Shown here: positions 1-13,009 of the stretch, piece by piece
How positions within the stretch are numbered: position 1 is the first letter of the stretch
Layout: each line of letters begins with the position of its first letter
Assembly: GCF_001625215.2 (NCBI RefSeq)
Contig: NC_030387.2
Location: 35,983,606-36,047,605, forward strand
Source: Daucus carota subsp. sativus
Taxonomy: Eukaryota; Streptophyta; Magnoliopsida; Apiales; Apiaceae
Length of the DNA: 64,000 nucleotides
Direction: 5' to 3'
Notes under the pieces: generated by a model
Seen by the model: the letters and a program-made list of their open reading frames with translations, nothing else
What the model was told of the DNA's origin: nothing
Databases searched by the model: none
Made by a program: the position numbers and the translations under genes

Positions 1-532
1 ATTTTAATCAATAAAATATTCACTTTCACTCTCTTTTCACACATTTTCATACTTCGCTTATATAGTTGTATACTTGTATTCAAATATATTAATATTTTAA
101 TATTTTTTTTTTTGACTGAATATTAATATTTTAATATTAAGACATCTAAGATAAGACATATTGCTTCTACCAAGACACAGTAGCATTGTGTTTCCGTTTC
201 TTGTTAATATTTTTATAATCCAGAAAACTTCTCCGCCGGACCGGCGCGAGAAAGGTGCTGGTGACTGGTGAGTCGTAAACGAAGTCAGCTGAAGAAAAAA
301 ACAGTAAGTAATCAACTACGCTACCGTGATTTATCATGTATTTACGCGTCTATTAAGTTGTGTTTGTTTTACACACTCTGTCTCTTTCTCCAAATCACCG
401 CCGCGTGTCACTTTCTCTCTCCTTCAAGATTCGCCTTTCTCTCATTTCCGTTTTTTAATTAACAAACACATTTCATTCATCCTATATCTAACTCAATTAC
501 ATAATATTATGCATTTACAACATTTTATTTAA
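1..532. promoter_or_regulatory. 5' flank and likely 5' UTR of the kinesin-4 gene
   Basis: No coding region is convincing here. The stretch is AT-rich and precedes the kinesin start codon at 533. It contains a micro-insertion (105-119) between two identical 19-bp direct repeats, described separately, and a pyrimidine-rich tract around 360-450 of the kind common in plant 5' leaders. No unique TATA box or transcription start can be assigned. Confidence 0.4.
86..138. repeat. Micro-insertion with 19-bp target duplication
   Basis: The 19-bp sequence atattaatattttaatatt occurs at 86-104 and again, identically, at 120-138. Between the copies are 15 bases: nine T followed by GACTGA. On the other strand this reads TCAGTC then A9. 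A direct repeat flanking a short poly(A) tail is the footprint of target-primed reverse transcription, so I infer an extremely 5'-truncated retrotransposon insertion. The repeat is AT-rich, so slippage remains an alternative. Confidence 0.5.
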
Positions 533-3500
533 ATGGAAGAAGCTTCATCGGAGAATTGTAACGTGAAGGTTGCCGTACATATACGTCCGTTGATCGGTGA
601 TGAGAAGCTTCAACGCTGTAGGGAATGCGTTGCCGTTACTCCCGGAAAACCTCAGGTACTTTTATCGATCACTCATTTCGTAAACACGTTTTAGCGTGAC
701 AACACTGAGAATACAATTTTTTTAATAAGAAAATGTTAATGTGGCACAGTAAATTTATTTCACTATAACTAACTGCATTTGTTTCCGATTTTGAATTTAC
801 AATGCTTTGAATTGAGTATATAGAAACCGGAAGTGTTTATATGTCATATGTTATAGTATGTTATATAGCTTAATATGTAAATATGTATTTATTTAACTCA
901 TTTGCTCTTAAATCGGAACTCTACTAGTATTAAATGTTTTATTGAAGAACTGATCAAAGTGTTTATCCAACTCTGTTGCTCTTAAGTTGGAAATGTATGT
1001 GTATATTCTTATACCGTCTTGAATTTGTGTTTTTCTAGAATCTGGACTATTTCCAGCCGATTTGTGTAGCCAAAATTTGGACGATCTTCAGCTCTATCAG
1101 CTGTTCTGTTGTAGCTACATCCACATAATGATAAATGAGGTTCTATGTAGTAATGTGAAGGAGTGTTTAGTTTTCTAATTAACAACATGAAAAAGTATGC
1201 ATAAATTTGGTTACTGCGATCAGTTTAAATAGTGCATTAATTCTATAATTATGCGAGAGAGACCTTGTATGTTTAAAGTGACAGTGAATTGGGGAGAAAA
1301 CAGTTTCACACAATCAATTTGTTTGATCAGTCTCAGTTTAGCTGTCACTGTTCTATGCATTATGATATGTTTAAGAATATGTTAAGATGCACAATCACGC
1401 ATATCTCTTCTATCATCATAAGATCGGGCCTGACAATATATAATGAATAGATGTACCACATATATTTATATTAATACAAATATTCAACTAAATCATGTTG
1501 GAGTAGTACCTGCGGTTTTCGTATTTTGTCAATTTCTAACCGTGTCTGTTTTGATTTAGTTGATACCATATCTATTCTCAACTTCTGCATTTAATGTGGT
1601 GTTTAATGATGTAGCTGCATATTGGTACACGTTCGTTCACATTTGATTATATATATGGAGAAAAAGGGTCTCCGCCAGCTTCAATGTTTAAAGATTGTAT
1701 TGCACCACTAGTAGATGGGTTGTTCCAAGGATACAATGGTACTGTTCTTGCGTATGGTCAGGTACGCAGGAAGTATTCTCTGAATTGATTTTCAAATTAC
1801 AATTAGTTAACAACCTATATGTTACAGACAGGATCAGGCAAGACTTATACAATGGGAACTGGATTGAGAGAACAAGGACAGACAGGTTTAATTCCTCAAG
1901 TTATGACTGCTTTATTTGACAAAATTGACAAGCTGAAGCATCAAGCTGAATATCAGCTGCATGTTTCCTTCATTGAGGTTTGTACTATTTTCCAGTTTAA
2001 ATCTGCCTTTGCCTGTTAAATGGTTACTATCCATGTGTATGCTTCATTAATGGACTTTTCAGTATCCAAGCTGTAGTGCTGTCTTTTCTTTCTAGACCTT
2101 AGATCCATTTGATTATATTACAATCTTAATTGGAGACTTTGACCAATGAAGATTTTAAAAGAAGAAGTGAAGGACTTGCTGGATTCTACATCTCTTGGCA
2201 AATATGACACAAGTCACGCCATTAGTAGGCATGTTACCAAAGTTACTGTCCCAGGAAAGGCTCCAATACAAATACGCGAAGCATCAAATGGTGTCATAAC
2301 GCTGGCAGGATCAACTGAAATCAGTGTTAGTACTTTGAATGATATGGCTGCCTGCCTGGAGCAAGGGCTTCTGAATCGGGCCACGGGGAGTACAAATATG
2401 AATACTGAATCTAGGTGATCCTTGCATCATTTGATGCCCAATGAATATTTCAATTGATTTAGGGGAAATAGTGAAATTCTCTGCCGATGAAATGATACTA
2501 GTTTATACCCTTACTGTGATCGGTCTTGCATAAAATATCACCACTTAAGCATGCCTAGTTTCTCAGAACTACTGATAATGCCCCATCTAAATTGGAAGAC
2601 ATGAAAATAACTTTGGAAACCTTATTTGCGAAATGAAATATATTATATAAGTACAGTAATCCAGTGTTGTAATAGACACATGTAACTGCACTTATTTTCA
2701 TGTAACTTCTTAATTTTGATTGAAGTATGCAACTATTCACATGGTCTTGGTGTGTGGGAGAAAATGACACTCGGACTGTACCTTACCGCTACTCTCTTAT
2801 ACAGTTTGCAGTTTCCAGTTTCCCACCACAGTCACACCTTTGCAATTTAGGCTTGCACACTAACACTTTGAAATGCATTTCTGACATGATCACGTGTTTT
2901 GTATCTATAAATTACACTGACAATTCACATTTGGAAACTTAATATATAACTACAAGCTTTAAGTTAATGTGAATATATAAATTTAGCAAAATAATGAGGA
3001 AATTTTTTTGGAGTTGTGTTGCTAGGATATATCTCTAATTGATATACTTTAACTTAATTGCAATCTTTGTGTGAAATACCAATGTTAAGAGACAAAACAA
3101 AAATAACTTGGAAAGCGGTTTCGATAAAATACTTATCTGATGTTTACCAGTTGTGTAAACAAGTATTTTTTCTTCATGTCTGTAACAGCCGGTCACATGC
3201 CATCTTCACAATCACATTAGAGCAAATGTGTAAGCTTCCACCCGTTAACTGTGATGAAATTAATCTAAGAGGGGATATGGATGGAGATTATCTATGTGCT
3301 AAACTACATTTGGTTGATCTTGCTGGATCTGAAAGAGCTAAGCGGACAGGTTCTGATGGGCTGCGTATGCTAGAAGGTACAAGTCTGTCTCTCAGAATGG
3401 AATTTCAAATTGCACTCCTGTGTTTTGAGCATAAGAACAATCACATTAGCTTTACTTTTTTCTTTATTTTTTGGTTTATGTTCAACAATGAGCAGGCATT

Positions 3501-6500
3501 CATATCAATAAAGGGCTATTAGCACTGGGAAACGTCATCAGTGCACTAGGAGATGAGAAAAAACGTAAAGATGGTGTGCATGTACCTTATCGAGATAGTA
3601 AATTAACTCGATTGTTGCAGGTTTGGCTAATTAATTCGTAAATGAAATATTAATGATCTTGACTCAGGGCTCCAAGTATACCTTAGACTTCCTTGCAAAA
3701 GAGATAGATGAATTTTTTCTTGTTTCTGCTTTTGTCAATTACAATACACTTATATTTTTGACTTTCTTTCTTCTTCTTGTTTTTTTTTTTTTGAAAAATT
3801 GAATTGTCCTGCATTTCTGAAAGATACATACCTATGTGAAATATTTTCCCTTCTTTCTAGGGAGATTTTATGTTGGTTTTTGTAAAAAACAATCTTCTGC
3901 ATTTTACATTGTAAGCAGTACTTTAATTTTCAATAGATATTGATTCTGTGACGGGCTGACTGCAATTAAAGGCATTCCCCACCTTATAGCTTGCCTCCGT
4001 CTCCTCTTCTTTGTAGCAATATGTTAATTTACTTATTGCCGTGTCAAGCTTAGTTTTGTAAAATTAACTATGGGCATATGTGGTGAAAAACAATGATGAA
4101 TTAAGTATTCATCTGTCATTAATTTTTGAAGATATAAGTTGCCCATTTTTATCTATGTTCAACTTCTCCATTTACATTTTGATCATTATTATAATTCAGT
4201 CCATTATGATTTCAACAGGACTCACTCGGAGGAAACAGCAAAACTGTAATGATAGGTAACACTTTCAACATATGCTTTTGAAGTAGATCTCTTGATGATT
4301 GAACTCTCTGCATGATTATTACTTTCTCATAGTTTTTAAATCGCATTTGGTAACTACTTTACTTTGTATGATTGGTATAAAATGCATCAAAAATCTAAGC
4401 GGGTGGTTAAACGGGCATCCTGTTTGGATGATCTAGGGTTCGTTTAAGTTATGAAATTAAATCAGGTATGTGTTTGAAATGGGTGAAATGTATACTGTGT
4501 TTAAAATGGGTGAAATGTATACTTGTGTACCTCAAACCCATATAGCATGAGTTCCGAAAACCGAAGAGGGGGAGGTGGGTGTGAGTGATGGGTAGTCTGT
4601 AATCATAGCGCACCCCACACAATCTATTCGAGACAACTTCGGACAGCTAACTTGATATTACTGTTTCTCTTATCTTGATCGTGGGTGCACTTTAGCCAAT
4701 TATGGTTCATATGTTAGCTGCTGACTGCAAATGGGGCAGCTTTACTTGTATTATTAATAAGTGATTTCCTCTCTTTTCTCTATGTTGGACATTCTGTATA
4801 AATATCATTATATCACCACATAATTAGCACATTATTTGTAGCTTTACTTTTGTATTTTTAGCTAGTCTATTTCTGCTGCTTTTTCATTGGTTTATTGGGT
4901 GGTGGGAAAGCGTGCGGGGGTGAATTTGTACCCAAGGCAATAACGTATCCTGGCTTGAATTTGCATTATGGTCCTTTTCAGCTTGCATCAGTCCTGCTGA
5001 TATCAATGCCGAGGAAACTAGTAACACGCTCAAGTATGCTAATCGTGCTCGCAATATTCAAAATAAACCTATTGTACGTTTCTGTATATATGTTCTTGCC
5101 AGTTTATATTTCTTTCTTTTATCTTTCATTTATTTATTGTGGTTGGAGATTCTTGTTCTGGTAGAAGCTGATGTCCTGTTGAAAATAAAATCTATGTTAC
5201 ATAGGTAAACAGAGAAATGTTTTCTGGTGAAATGCACACGTTACGCAAGCAGATCGAGTACTTGCAGGAAGAACTTACTATCAGTAGGAAAAGAGATTCA
5301 TCTGACGAAGTGCAGGTAAGAAAGACTTGGTAGTTATTATTCAAACAAATGTATATAGGTGCAATATGCAATGCATATTAGCAAGTCCAAATACGTAGAA
5401 GTATGCATTTAAGCACAAAACATAATCTTTTCTTTTTTGTTAGACATTTACAAAATTAACCATGATGACCATCACCCTCTCCATGAACAGTGGTACAGTA
5501 AAAAAAAAGACTTCTTTTTTGCTAAGAAAAGATTTATACTCTTACCTAACTGGTTACATAATCAAGATCCGATGGCGAATATAAATTTATAAGTTAAGAT
5601 CTGTACTCATGAATTTAGTGATTAGTCCAATGATCACTTCAGATTCTACTGACTATTGCAGGCTCTTAAAGAACATATTTCTTGGCTTGAGACAACTAAT
5701 AGAGACCTTTCTCAGAAGCTACATGAGTACCATAGTAGAGAAGGTGATCCAGAGCAGTTTGAACAAGAATCTCCTGTATGTCAATGTTATATGTCTTCTT
5801 TTTGGTTTTTACTTTCTGAACTCCTTTAGATTGCTAACATAAAGCTTGCAGTCCTGATGTTTCTGATAAACGAGTCATTCTACTGCAAATAGAGTTTTGG
5901 GGGTTACTAATGCCAATTAATAACAGGAAGGCTGCAGTTACATCGTGAAAAAAGAAGGCCTTAAAAGGGGCTTGCAGAGTATGAACTCCAGTTATCCAAT
6001 GGATGAAAGTAGAGAGGGTAAGCCACTGGTTTATCGACTGTACATTAATTGATATTGCGACAAAGTTGGATGTTCCTTGAACACAAGTAATTTATAGAAT
6101 AAAAGAATGTGCATCCCCTAGGTCTACATTAGTTAGAGCGCACATCTTTTTCCAAAATAGCTTGTCTCTTTGGTTATTACCTCCTATTACTCATGCAAGT
6201 TCTCGTAATGTCATATACCAAAAGTAATGTCATATACCAAAATTTGTGTGCGGATTAAAGTTTCCAAAGCTGCAGGTACAAATCACAGGAGAACAGAGGA
6301 TTTCGCAGTGAAAGAGTGGGAGCATACACTTATCCAGAACACTATGGGCACAGAGCTTAATGAATTGAATAAACGTTTAGAGCAGAAAGAGGTTTTAATA
6401 CTATATGCTTTATTTTAAAATTCTTTATCATGTAAATTTGCTATATATCTATGGATAAACAAATGCTGGTGAATTCATGTTCTGCAACCAGGAAGACAGT

Positions 6501-9500
6501 TACTTAAGCCACAATTTCACTACAAATGTACAATAACCTTCCTTCTGTATTTCACTCTAACCATAAAGTTTTACGGGCTGGGCTGTAATGGGGTATGAAC
6601 CGAATAAAATTTGAACTGTTTTGTTGGCGTTTATGCATAATGTTCTTTCTCCCTCCATGCTATTCCCCATGTTAATATTAAAGTTACTTCTTGCCAATAT
6701 TATTTATGATTTATCGCTCTTGTCCTTAAATTAATTATGAAAACTTTAAACTATTCAAATTCTTCATCTCCCTTTGTTGGTATTTCATCCTTCTCCCACA
6801 CCCGTGTTTCATAATTTTTCAATTATTTCTCAACCGACCAACACAGCATAATATAATACTTACATATCAGTACCGAGTTACCATGGAGTTGTATCTATAA
6901 AAGTAAAGCATGTGCATACATAAGTCAAACACACTAGTTAAAGCTAAAGCATATTCACTATCTTTGACATATCATTTACCATCTAATTTTGGATAAAGAC
7001 AGAAAACCTGGGCTTACTTTTGTGGAGTTATGATCAGCGACCATTGTCCATTCTAGTATTTCTCTGCAAAAAAACATTTAAGGAATCTAATTATATCTAG
7101 AACATGTTCTATGAGCTTATGTGGTGCTCCTGGAACTTTAATATTATTATGATTAGACAGCAGAATACAAGTTTTCTACTATTCTATAGAGTATAGAGTC
7201 TATAGACTATAGTATATGGGTCCTGGTCCCTGACAACCGTTTGTCAGGGACCGTTTATATAACACACACTACCAGGGCCGTCGGATTTCTATTTGAAGGG
7301 TCCGGATTGATTTTTTTTTTTTTTACCGATCCGCTATAATTTTCCATGGATCGGAGCTTTTCCCTTCCGCAGATAATATCCGCGGAAGGGAAAAGCTCCG
7401 ATCCGCGGAAAATTATAGCGGATCGGTAAAAAAAAAGGCTTTCATCCCCACCATTGAAATACAGATCTAACAGCTCCTAAGCTGTGTATTGGATAAGGCC
7501 ATCGTAACAATCGCCTGTTATGGACCAAACCCATAGTATATATAGGTAAAACTACAACACTCTTCATTGTTAGTCATAAGTTACATCATGTACTATTTCT
7601 GTTGTGCAGTCTGAGATGAAGATTTTCGGATGGTATGATACTGAAGCCCTTAAGAAGCACTATGGAAAGAAAATTAGGGAACTTGAGGAAGAGAAAAGAA
7701 TAATGCAGGTCATTTACAAATTAAAATGAAATATGTTTCCGTTATCAGTATCTTATTTTAGGAATAACAATTTACTATAATTACAGGAGGAGAGGGACTC
7801 TTTGCTAGCTGAAATAGAACGTCTTGCTGCCTGTGATGTGCCATCTGCAGTGCAGAATAATCAGAAGCAAAAAGTGGAAGCACTTGAGGTGCAGGTGATT
7901 GTGCGGTTTCTCCAAATCTTTCATTTCTTGTATTGACATGTTAAATATGCTTGTGAACTTTTCAACCACAGATTTCAGACCTTCAAAAGAAACAGGACAG
8001 TCAGCTTCTTCTTTTAAAGCAAAAACAAAGAAACGAAGAAGCAACCAAACGTCGTCAGACTGAGATACATTCTATAAAGGTCCAGAAGGTTGGTAATTGG
8101 TTCTTAAATATTACCCAACATTCAAATATAGACATAAGCATTCACAATTCAGAAATATGACATATATGCTGACAGGGAAACATCTCCTGCTATACTTTCT
8201 GTTGCAGGTTCAGCTGCAGCATAAAATAAAGCAAGAGGCAGAACGATTTAGGCAATTAAAGGCCTTTCATGAGAAAGAACTTTCGCAGGTGGGAAACTAA
8301 ATTTTGTTGTATGTGTTTTCTTTGGTAGTGCACTGTTCTACTCCCACATATAGGGACATATTCTCATCAGGCAAATAATATAAAATTAAGTAGGCATAAA
8401 GATAAATGATATGTTCTCCCTTTTGTAGGTAAGTAAACAAGCAGGAGGTACTCCCTGTAGGACCCTATAATTGCGTCCATGTGGCACGTGAACTCAATAA
8501 TTAACTTGAATTGTATCTAAGACATCTGTTACATAAATACTAATATACAAAACGAAAGGTCTCACAACTTTAGTAATATGACAGGATTTGCATATTATAT
8601 TGGCAATTTTATTTGGTGTCCTTTCAATCATATATAGCTTAAGTTCTTCAGCAAAACATTCTTCAGTATTCTTGCCAGAAATATAATTTTAATTTATGTG
8701 AATTGTCTCCTTTTAATCGATCTACTAAAAGATGATGTTTGCTGCTCTTATCACCTGATTATCTTCTTTAACAAAACTTGTAATAGAGATGAGAGCATAT
8801 AACATTGAAGCATTATCATGAGTTGCCATTTCCTTTTTGATTAATGGAAGACTAGAAATTCATGCTCCATGCCTCCATCATTTTTCAAAAGTTGCCTTGT
8901 TACACAAACAAGTAAATAATGGCATATTATCTGTAAAATTAACGCGAGTCGTTAAAATTTTGACAATAATGAATTTTACGGCCACATACATCTAACAAAC
9001 CAATCATTATAATTTACACATCAAGCAAATACACTGTAATATAATCAAATTAGTGTTTGAAATGTGCTTGTTTGACTTGAAAACGTCAAAATGGAATTCC
9101 TGTTGTGGATTAGAGGGAGTAACTTGACAACAATATTGTGATGCCTTTTCTCTAACAGCTAAGGAAGGAAGGCAGGAGAAATGAATTTGAAAGGCATAAA
9201 CTGCAAGCTCTGAATCAGCGACAGAAGTTGGTAAGTACACATTCTTTATAGCATGGGATTATAAAAAACAAAGAATGATGGATTACATAGAAAACTTTTC
9301 CAGGTATATCTATTGTAAATTATTTGATATACAGAATAAGGTTCTCTGTGAAGGTTGTACAGAGGAAGACAGAAGAAGCTGCTGTTGCCACCAAGAAGCT
9401 AAAGCAATTGTTAGAAAGCCGCAAGGCTGCAGCACGTGACAACCTGGGTAAATATCTCTACTGGGAAACTTTCTCTCTCCACTTTATCTTAGTAATATGT

Positions 9501-12413
9501 TCTTTTTCCCTTACAGTTTATCCCTACGGACATACAACGACAAGGCAGGTAATATGTCACCGATGCTTTTTCTCCATAAAACTATGTGCTAATTTCCTGT
9601 ATAATCTTCTTGAAAATTCCTTGGTTGTATTCTTCACCTAGTTCAACGCCACCTCTATGACCTTGATATATCTGGTCACTTAGCCTAGCTGCCACATCAT
9701 TTACCGAAGGCATTCCTACTTTATTGAATCTTAAGGTGGTCTCTTTTGCAGCATGTAGACTTCTAACATCCACTATGTCTCATTTACCACCTAATTGAAT
9801 GATAAATAAATAATCCCTAGTCTGCCCAATGTCTTGTTGCACAATATATTAAGTTCCCAAGTCGTGGTCCCCCCCCCAGCTAACCATCACCAAAAATTTA
9901 ATAACTAATGCTGGCATTTACAAAGACCAAATAGGTTGGAAATTACGAATACCTGTGGGAAATAGAAAAGATTTATATACTTTAGTGACTGCTACATTTA
10001 TGTGAACACGATTAATTAAGATTGGTTGTAGGGCAATGATAGAGCTCTGCAAGTGTGGCTTGATCATGAGCTAGAAGTAATGGTGAATATGCACGTTGTT
10101 CGTTTTGAATATGGAAAGCAGCAAAAGTTGTATGTCTTCTATCTCCTTGAGTTTGGGAAACATGTATACAATATATAGCAAACTAGCAATTCCTTCATAA
10201 CACCTGTATTACTAAATTTATCCTCCTAGACGAGCTTCACTAGCGGAGGAGTTATCTTTATTGAAACAAACGGATCAACCATCTTTCAGGGGAATTTCTT
10301 CTGGAGGAGAAGAATGTTCTAGGTACTGAAGTGTCCATATGTATGTGCGTGTGTGGGTGCGCGTTGAAGTTTTATTCATCTGTTTATCTGTTTTATTGAT
10401 TTTCTTGAAGTATATTGGAGGGAGCATGCTATAAACAGAACTTAATACAAAATTAGATAAATTGGTGCTACAAAAAATAGATTAGCATTGTTTATGCTGC
10501 AGCTTCTGATTCCTCATTTTCCAGTCTTCCCTTGATGTCACCACATACAAGATTGGATAGAATCTCCTCTCTTGAAAAAATGCTGACAACCTCTTCAGAC
10601 GCCCTTTCTTCAATGGCTTCACAACTTTCGGAGGCAGAACGGCGTGGACGTGGTTCCAATAGTTGTCGACGGTGGAGCCTCTTGCGATCAATGGGAGATG
10701 CAAAGAAATTGCTTCAACATATGTTTAGTGTTGCTACAGATTCCAGGTAAATTATAATATGAATTGTATTTTGTCAACCTGCCTACAACTAAAATTAATT
10801 GTTTTGCTCTTTCAGAAACAGACATGAAGAAATTGAGCATTCTTCATTATATTCGAAACTAGAAAGGAAAAGGGAATGTATGCAATAGAAGCAACAAAAG
10901 GCTAAAATAATAAGAGTTAATTGCAAAACGCATCCCTCTAGTTTGGGCCAATTGTAATTATTACCTAAACTTTAGATAATCACAGAATGCATCCCTTAAC
11001 ATATTTTGGGGCCTCACCTTGAACCCTTTTGACCCATTTTTGTATGTTTTAAACTATTATAGTGAAAATTAAAAGGGTGAAATAGATTCTTATAACTAAA
11101 ATGTAATGTTATAGGCTCTTAAGTCTATTTTACCCTTTTAATCAAACATATTGATAGGTCTAAGATAGACGAAAATGGGGGCAAAAGGGTTCAACATATG
11201 GCGCTAAAATATGTTAAGGAATGCATTTTGCAATTATCTAAAGTTTAGATAATAATTGCAATTGCCTGAACTAAAGGGATGCGTTTTGCAATTAACTCAA
11301 ATAGTAACTACTATATCATACAAAGATAAGAATGGACCCTTACATGGAAAACAAACTACTTAATTCTTGAATGTGAAAGCACCATGCTGTTATGGTGCTG
11401 ACATAAGTGCATATTGCCATGCTTGCACTCCCATTTTAGTAAGTACAAATAATCTTGTTCATAAATAACAAAAATCTTTGCTAATAATTACTATTTCTTG
11501 ATCCTAATCAGTGTTCCTAATTTTTTATGTGCGTGTTTCTAAGATTATCTGTACCCTGTCCAGGAGTAGATTGTGGGAAATGGAACTGGAAATGAAGGAG
11601 ATGAAAATCAAATTGACCGAGCTTGTAACTGAACTGCAGCAAATTGAGGCACAAAGAAAAGAAACACTTAAAGAGCAAAAACTAAAAGACCAAGCTGTTG
11701 CTATTGCATTGGCAATATCATCATTGGCGAGTGTATGTCACCTGATAATTTTTTTACAAATCATTGTTGTTGCTTAATAGTGATCTTCAACAATCCAACC
11801 ACAAACATAGTCCAGACTCCAGGGAGACTTGAGGATTTTACGGTGAAGCAAAAATTTGAACTATCTTTAGATACTTCGGCATTCGTTTTTGCCCTCTGTC
11901 AGTGTTGTCTTTAAAATGCCTGCCTGAACGTTTATGATATGTAGAACCTGTATTAATAGTTCAAAGTTCAAACATATTTCATATGGTTCTTGAGTTTTGG
12001 ATGGTTTTAACAGGGTAAATGCAAGGAAAATGATACTCCTTCACCAAGGTTCCTGCCAGCAGAAAAGCTGTCCATGTTTAAAGCTGGAACTGCAAATATG
12101 GCAATCAGAGATTTGGCAGCATTAACAGACTCCAAGAAGGTAAATCTTCATGATGTATCTTATCTTAGAATGTCATGCTCAATTACTGAGATCAAAAGGA
12201 CTTGTGGAGCAGATGAGACCCCTAAAGAGCTTGTCATTGGAGAGAATGAGATATATTAGACAAGGTGGGAAACTTTGGAGGTGGAAGAGAAGTCATCAGC
12301 AGTGGCTGCTGCAGTTTAAATGGAGGTGGCAGAAACCGTGGAAGCTCTTGCAGTGGTTGAAGGAAAGTGAAGAGATTTTATTGAGTTCAGGACATAGTGT
12401 TGTCGTCCGATGA
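533..12413 (+). CDS. KIN4B: Kinesin-4 motor protein, KIN-4B-like (FRA1 family)
   Basis: Plus-end kinesin of the plant kinesin-4 (FRA1) family, which moves on cortical microtubules and supports wall-polymer delivery. I place 25 exons, all with GT-AG borders and consistent phase: 533-655, 1615-1761, 1828-1977, 2152-2414, 3189-3376, 3496-3620, 4219-4255, 4982-5073, 5205-5315, 5662-5775, 5927-6017, 6276-6391, 7610-7708, 7787-7894, 7972-8088, 8208-8288, 9159-9230, 9354-9447, 9517-9548, 10032-10129, 10230-10322, 10525-10746, 11564-11732, 12014-12139, 12213-12413. They encode about 1022 residues, the usual family length. The motor domain has the P-loop GQTGSGKT (residues 89-96), switch I SSRSH (about 227-231) and switch II DLAGSE (about 271-276). 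A long coiled-coil stalk follows, ending in the family tail [13 protein letters not shown]. Position beside the RLK favours KIN4B (At3g50240) over FRA1 itself. The last intron's acceptor (12210 or 12213) is the least certain border. Confidence 0.9.
4468..4523. repeat. Short tandem duplication in kinesin intron 7
   Basis: Two adjacent, nearly identical units of about 28 bp, each containing aaatgggtgaaatgtatact, lie in the 726-bp intron between exons 7 and 8. One substitution separates the compared parts. It looks like a simple tandem duplication with no coding effect. Confidence 0.6.
7214..7540. mobile_element. Snap-back inverted-repeat element in kinesin intron 12
   Basis: The 1.2-kb intron between exons 12 and 13 holds a strongly self-complementary block. 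Imperfect outer inverted repeats (about 7214-7235 and 7517-7540) share the core TATGGGTYYTGGTCC. Next to the left one is a tight hairpin, GGTCCCTGACAA paired with TTGTCAGGGACC. The centre is a long foldback: an arm at 7325-7370 pairs with 7381-7428 across a loop of about 10 bases, with only two mismatches in some 46 positions, and T and A tracts extend the stem. This resembles a foldback MITE; the superfamily is unknown and no target duplication is certain. Confidence 0.65.
10905..11307. mobile_element. Mutator-like MITE with 9-bp target duplication in kinesin intron 22
   Basis: The element spans 10914-11298 (385 bp). Its ends are inverted repeats of over 100 bp beginning GAGTTAATTGCAAAACGCAT, with the right arm around 11165-11298. 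Flanks are AAATAATAA (10905-10913) and AAATAGTAA (11299-11307), matching at 8 of 9 positions. Long terminal repeats with a 9-bp target duplication are the signature of Mutator-like elements. There is no transposase, so it is non-autonomous. It sits in the intron between exons 22 and 23. Confidence 0.8.
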
Positions 12414-12682
12414 GTTCTTGCTGTATAAATCAATTTAAGATTAAAAATTGATTTAGGAGGAAAAGACAATACCAGTAGATTAAATATTTAAATTATTTTT
12501 AGTGCAAATGTCAAATGATTGTCGGAGATGCATTGGCTCTTTTTATTTCGCAGTACTTGAACTACAATCCACGCCATATGAATATCTCAACAGAAATAGA
12601 CAGTTAATCAATAAGCTTAATGTGGACTCTTCTTACAGTTGAATCTACAACTTGTCCTCCTAAATACAAGCTCTTATTAAAG

Positions 12683-13009
12683 TTACTGTATATAAGATTG
12701 GCCAGTTATATCGACATCTCGATCTCCTGTTGATGGCGGGGGCTTGTGCTTAGGCTCCACGGGGGGTCCCACCGGCCCATCCGCACTCTGGGTGTCGCTG
12801 GCCGGCATCTTCCCGGTGTTCTCAGGCTGCCCAGTTTTATCATCATCATCGTCATGTCCGTACATTCCGCCGCCATAAGCTTCCTTGGTCAGAGGCTTCA
12901 TGTCGGAAATGAAGATACTGTGATGCTGAGCTGCTTCTTCTTCCTGTTGGTCTCCTTTTGGTTCCAGATCTTCCTCTTCTTTGGGCACTGATGATTTTTT
13001 AGCTGCCAT
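12683..13009 (-). CDS. Small acidic conserved-looking plant protein of unknown function
   Basis: An uninterrupted 108-residue frame starts with MAAKKSS and ends ITGQSYIQ, with no visible intron. The N-terminal third is charged (lysine and glutamate rich). A central segment, HHSIFISDMKPLTKEAYGGG, is followed by MYG and a run of five Asp. The C-terminal half is rich in Pro, Gly and polar residues and is probably disordered. There is no signal peptide or membrane segment. The gene is convergent with the kinesin, about 270 bp past its stop. Composition and the ordered-looking HHSIFISDMKPL segment argue for a real gene, but I cannot assign a function. It may correspond to the short uncharacterised plant proteins carrying an EAYGGG motif; that is recollection, not a search result. 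Confidence 0.65.
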   Translation of the reverse strand: MAAKKSSVPKEEEDLEPKGDQQEEEAAQHHSIFISDMKPLTKEAYGGGMYGHDDDDDKTGQPENTGKMPASDTQSADGPVGPPVEPKHKPPPSTGDRDVDITGQSYIQ

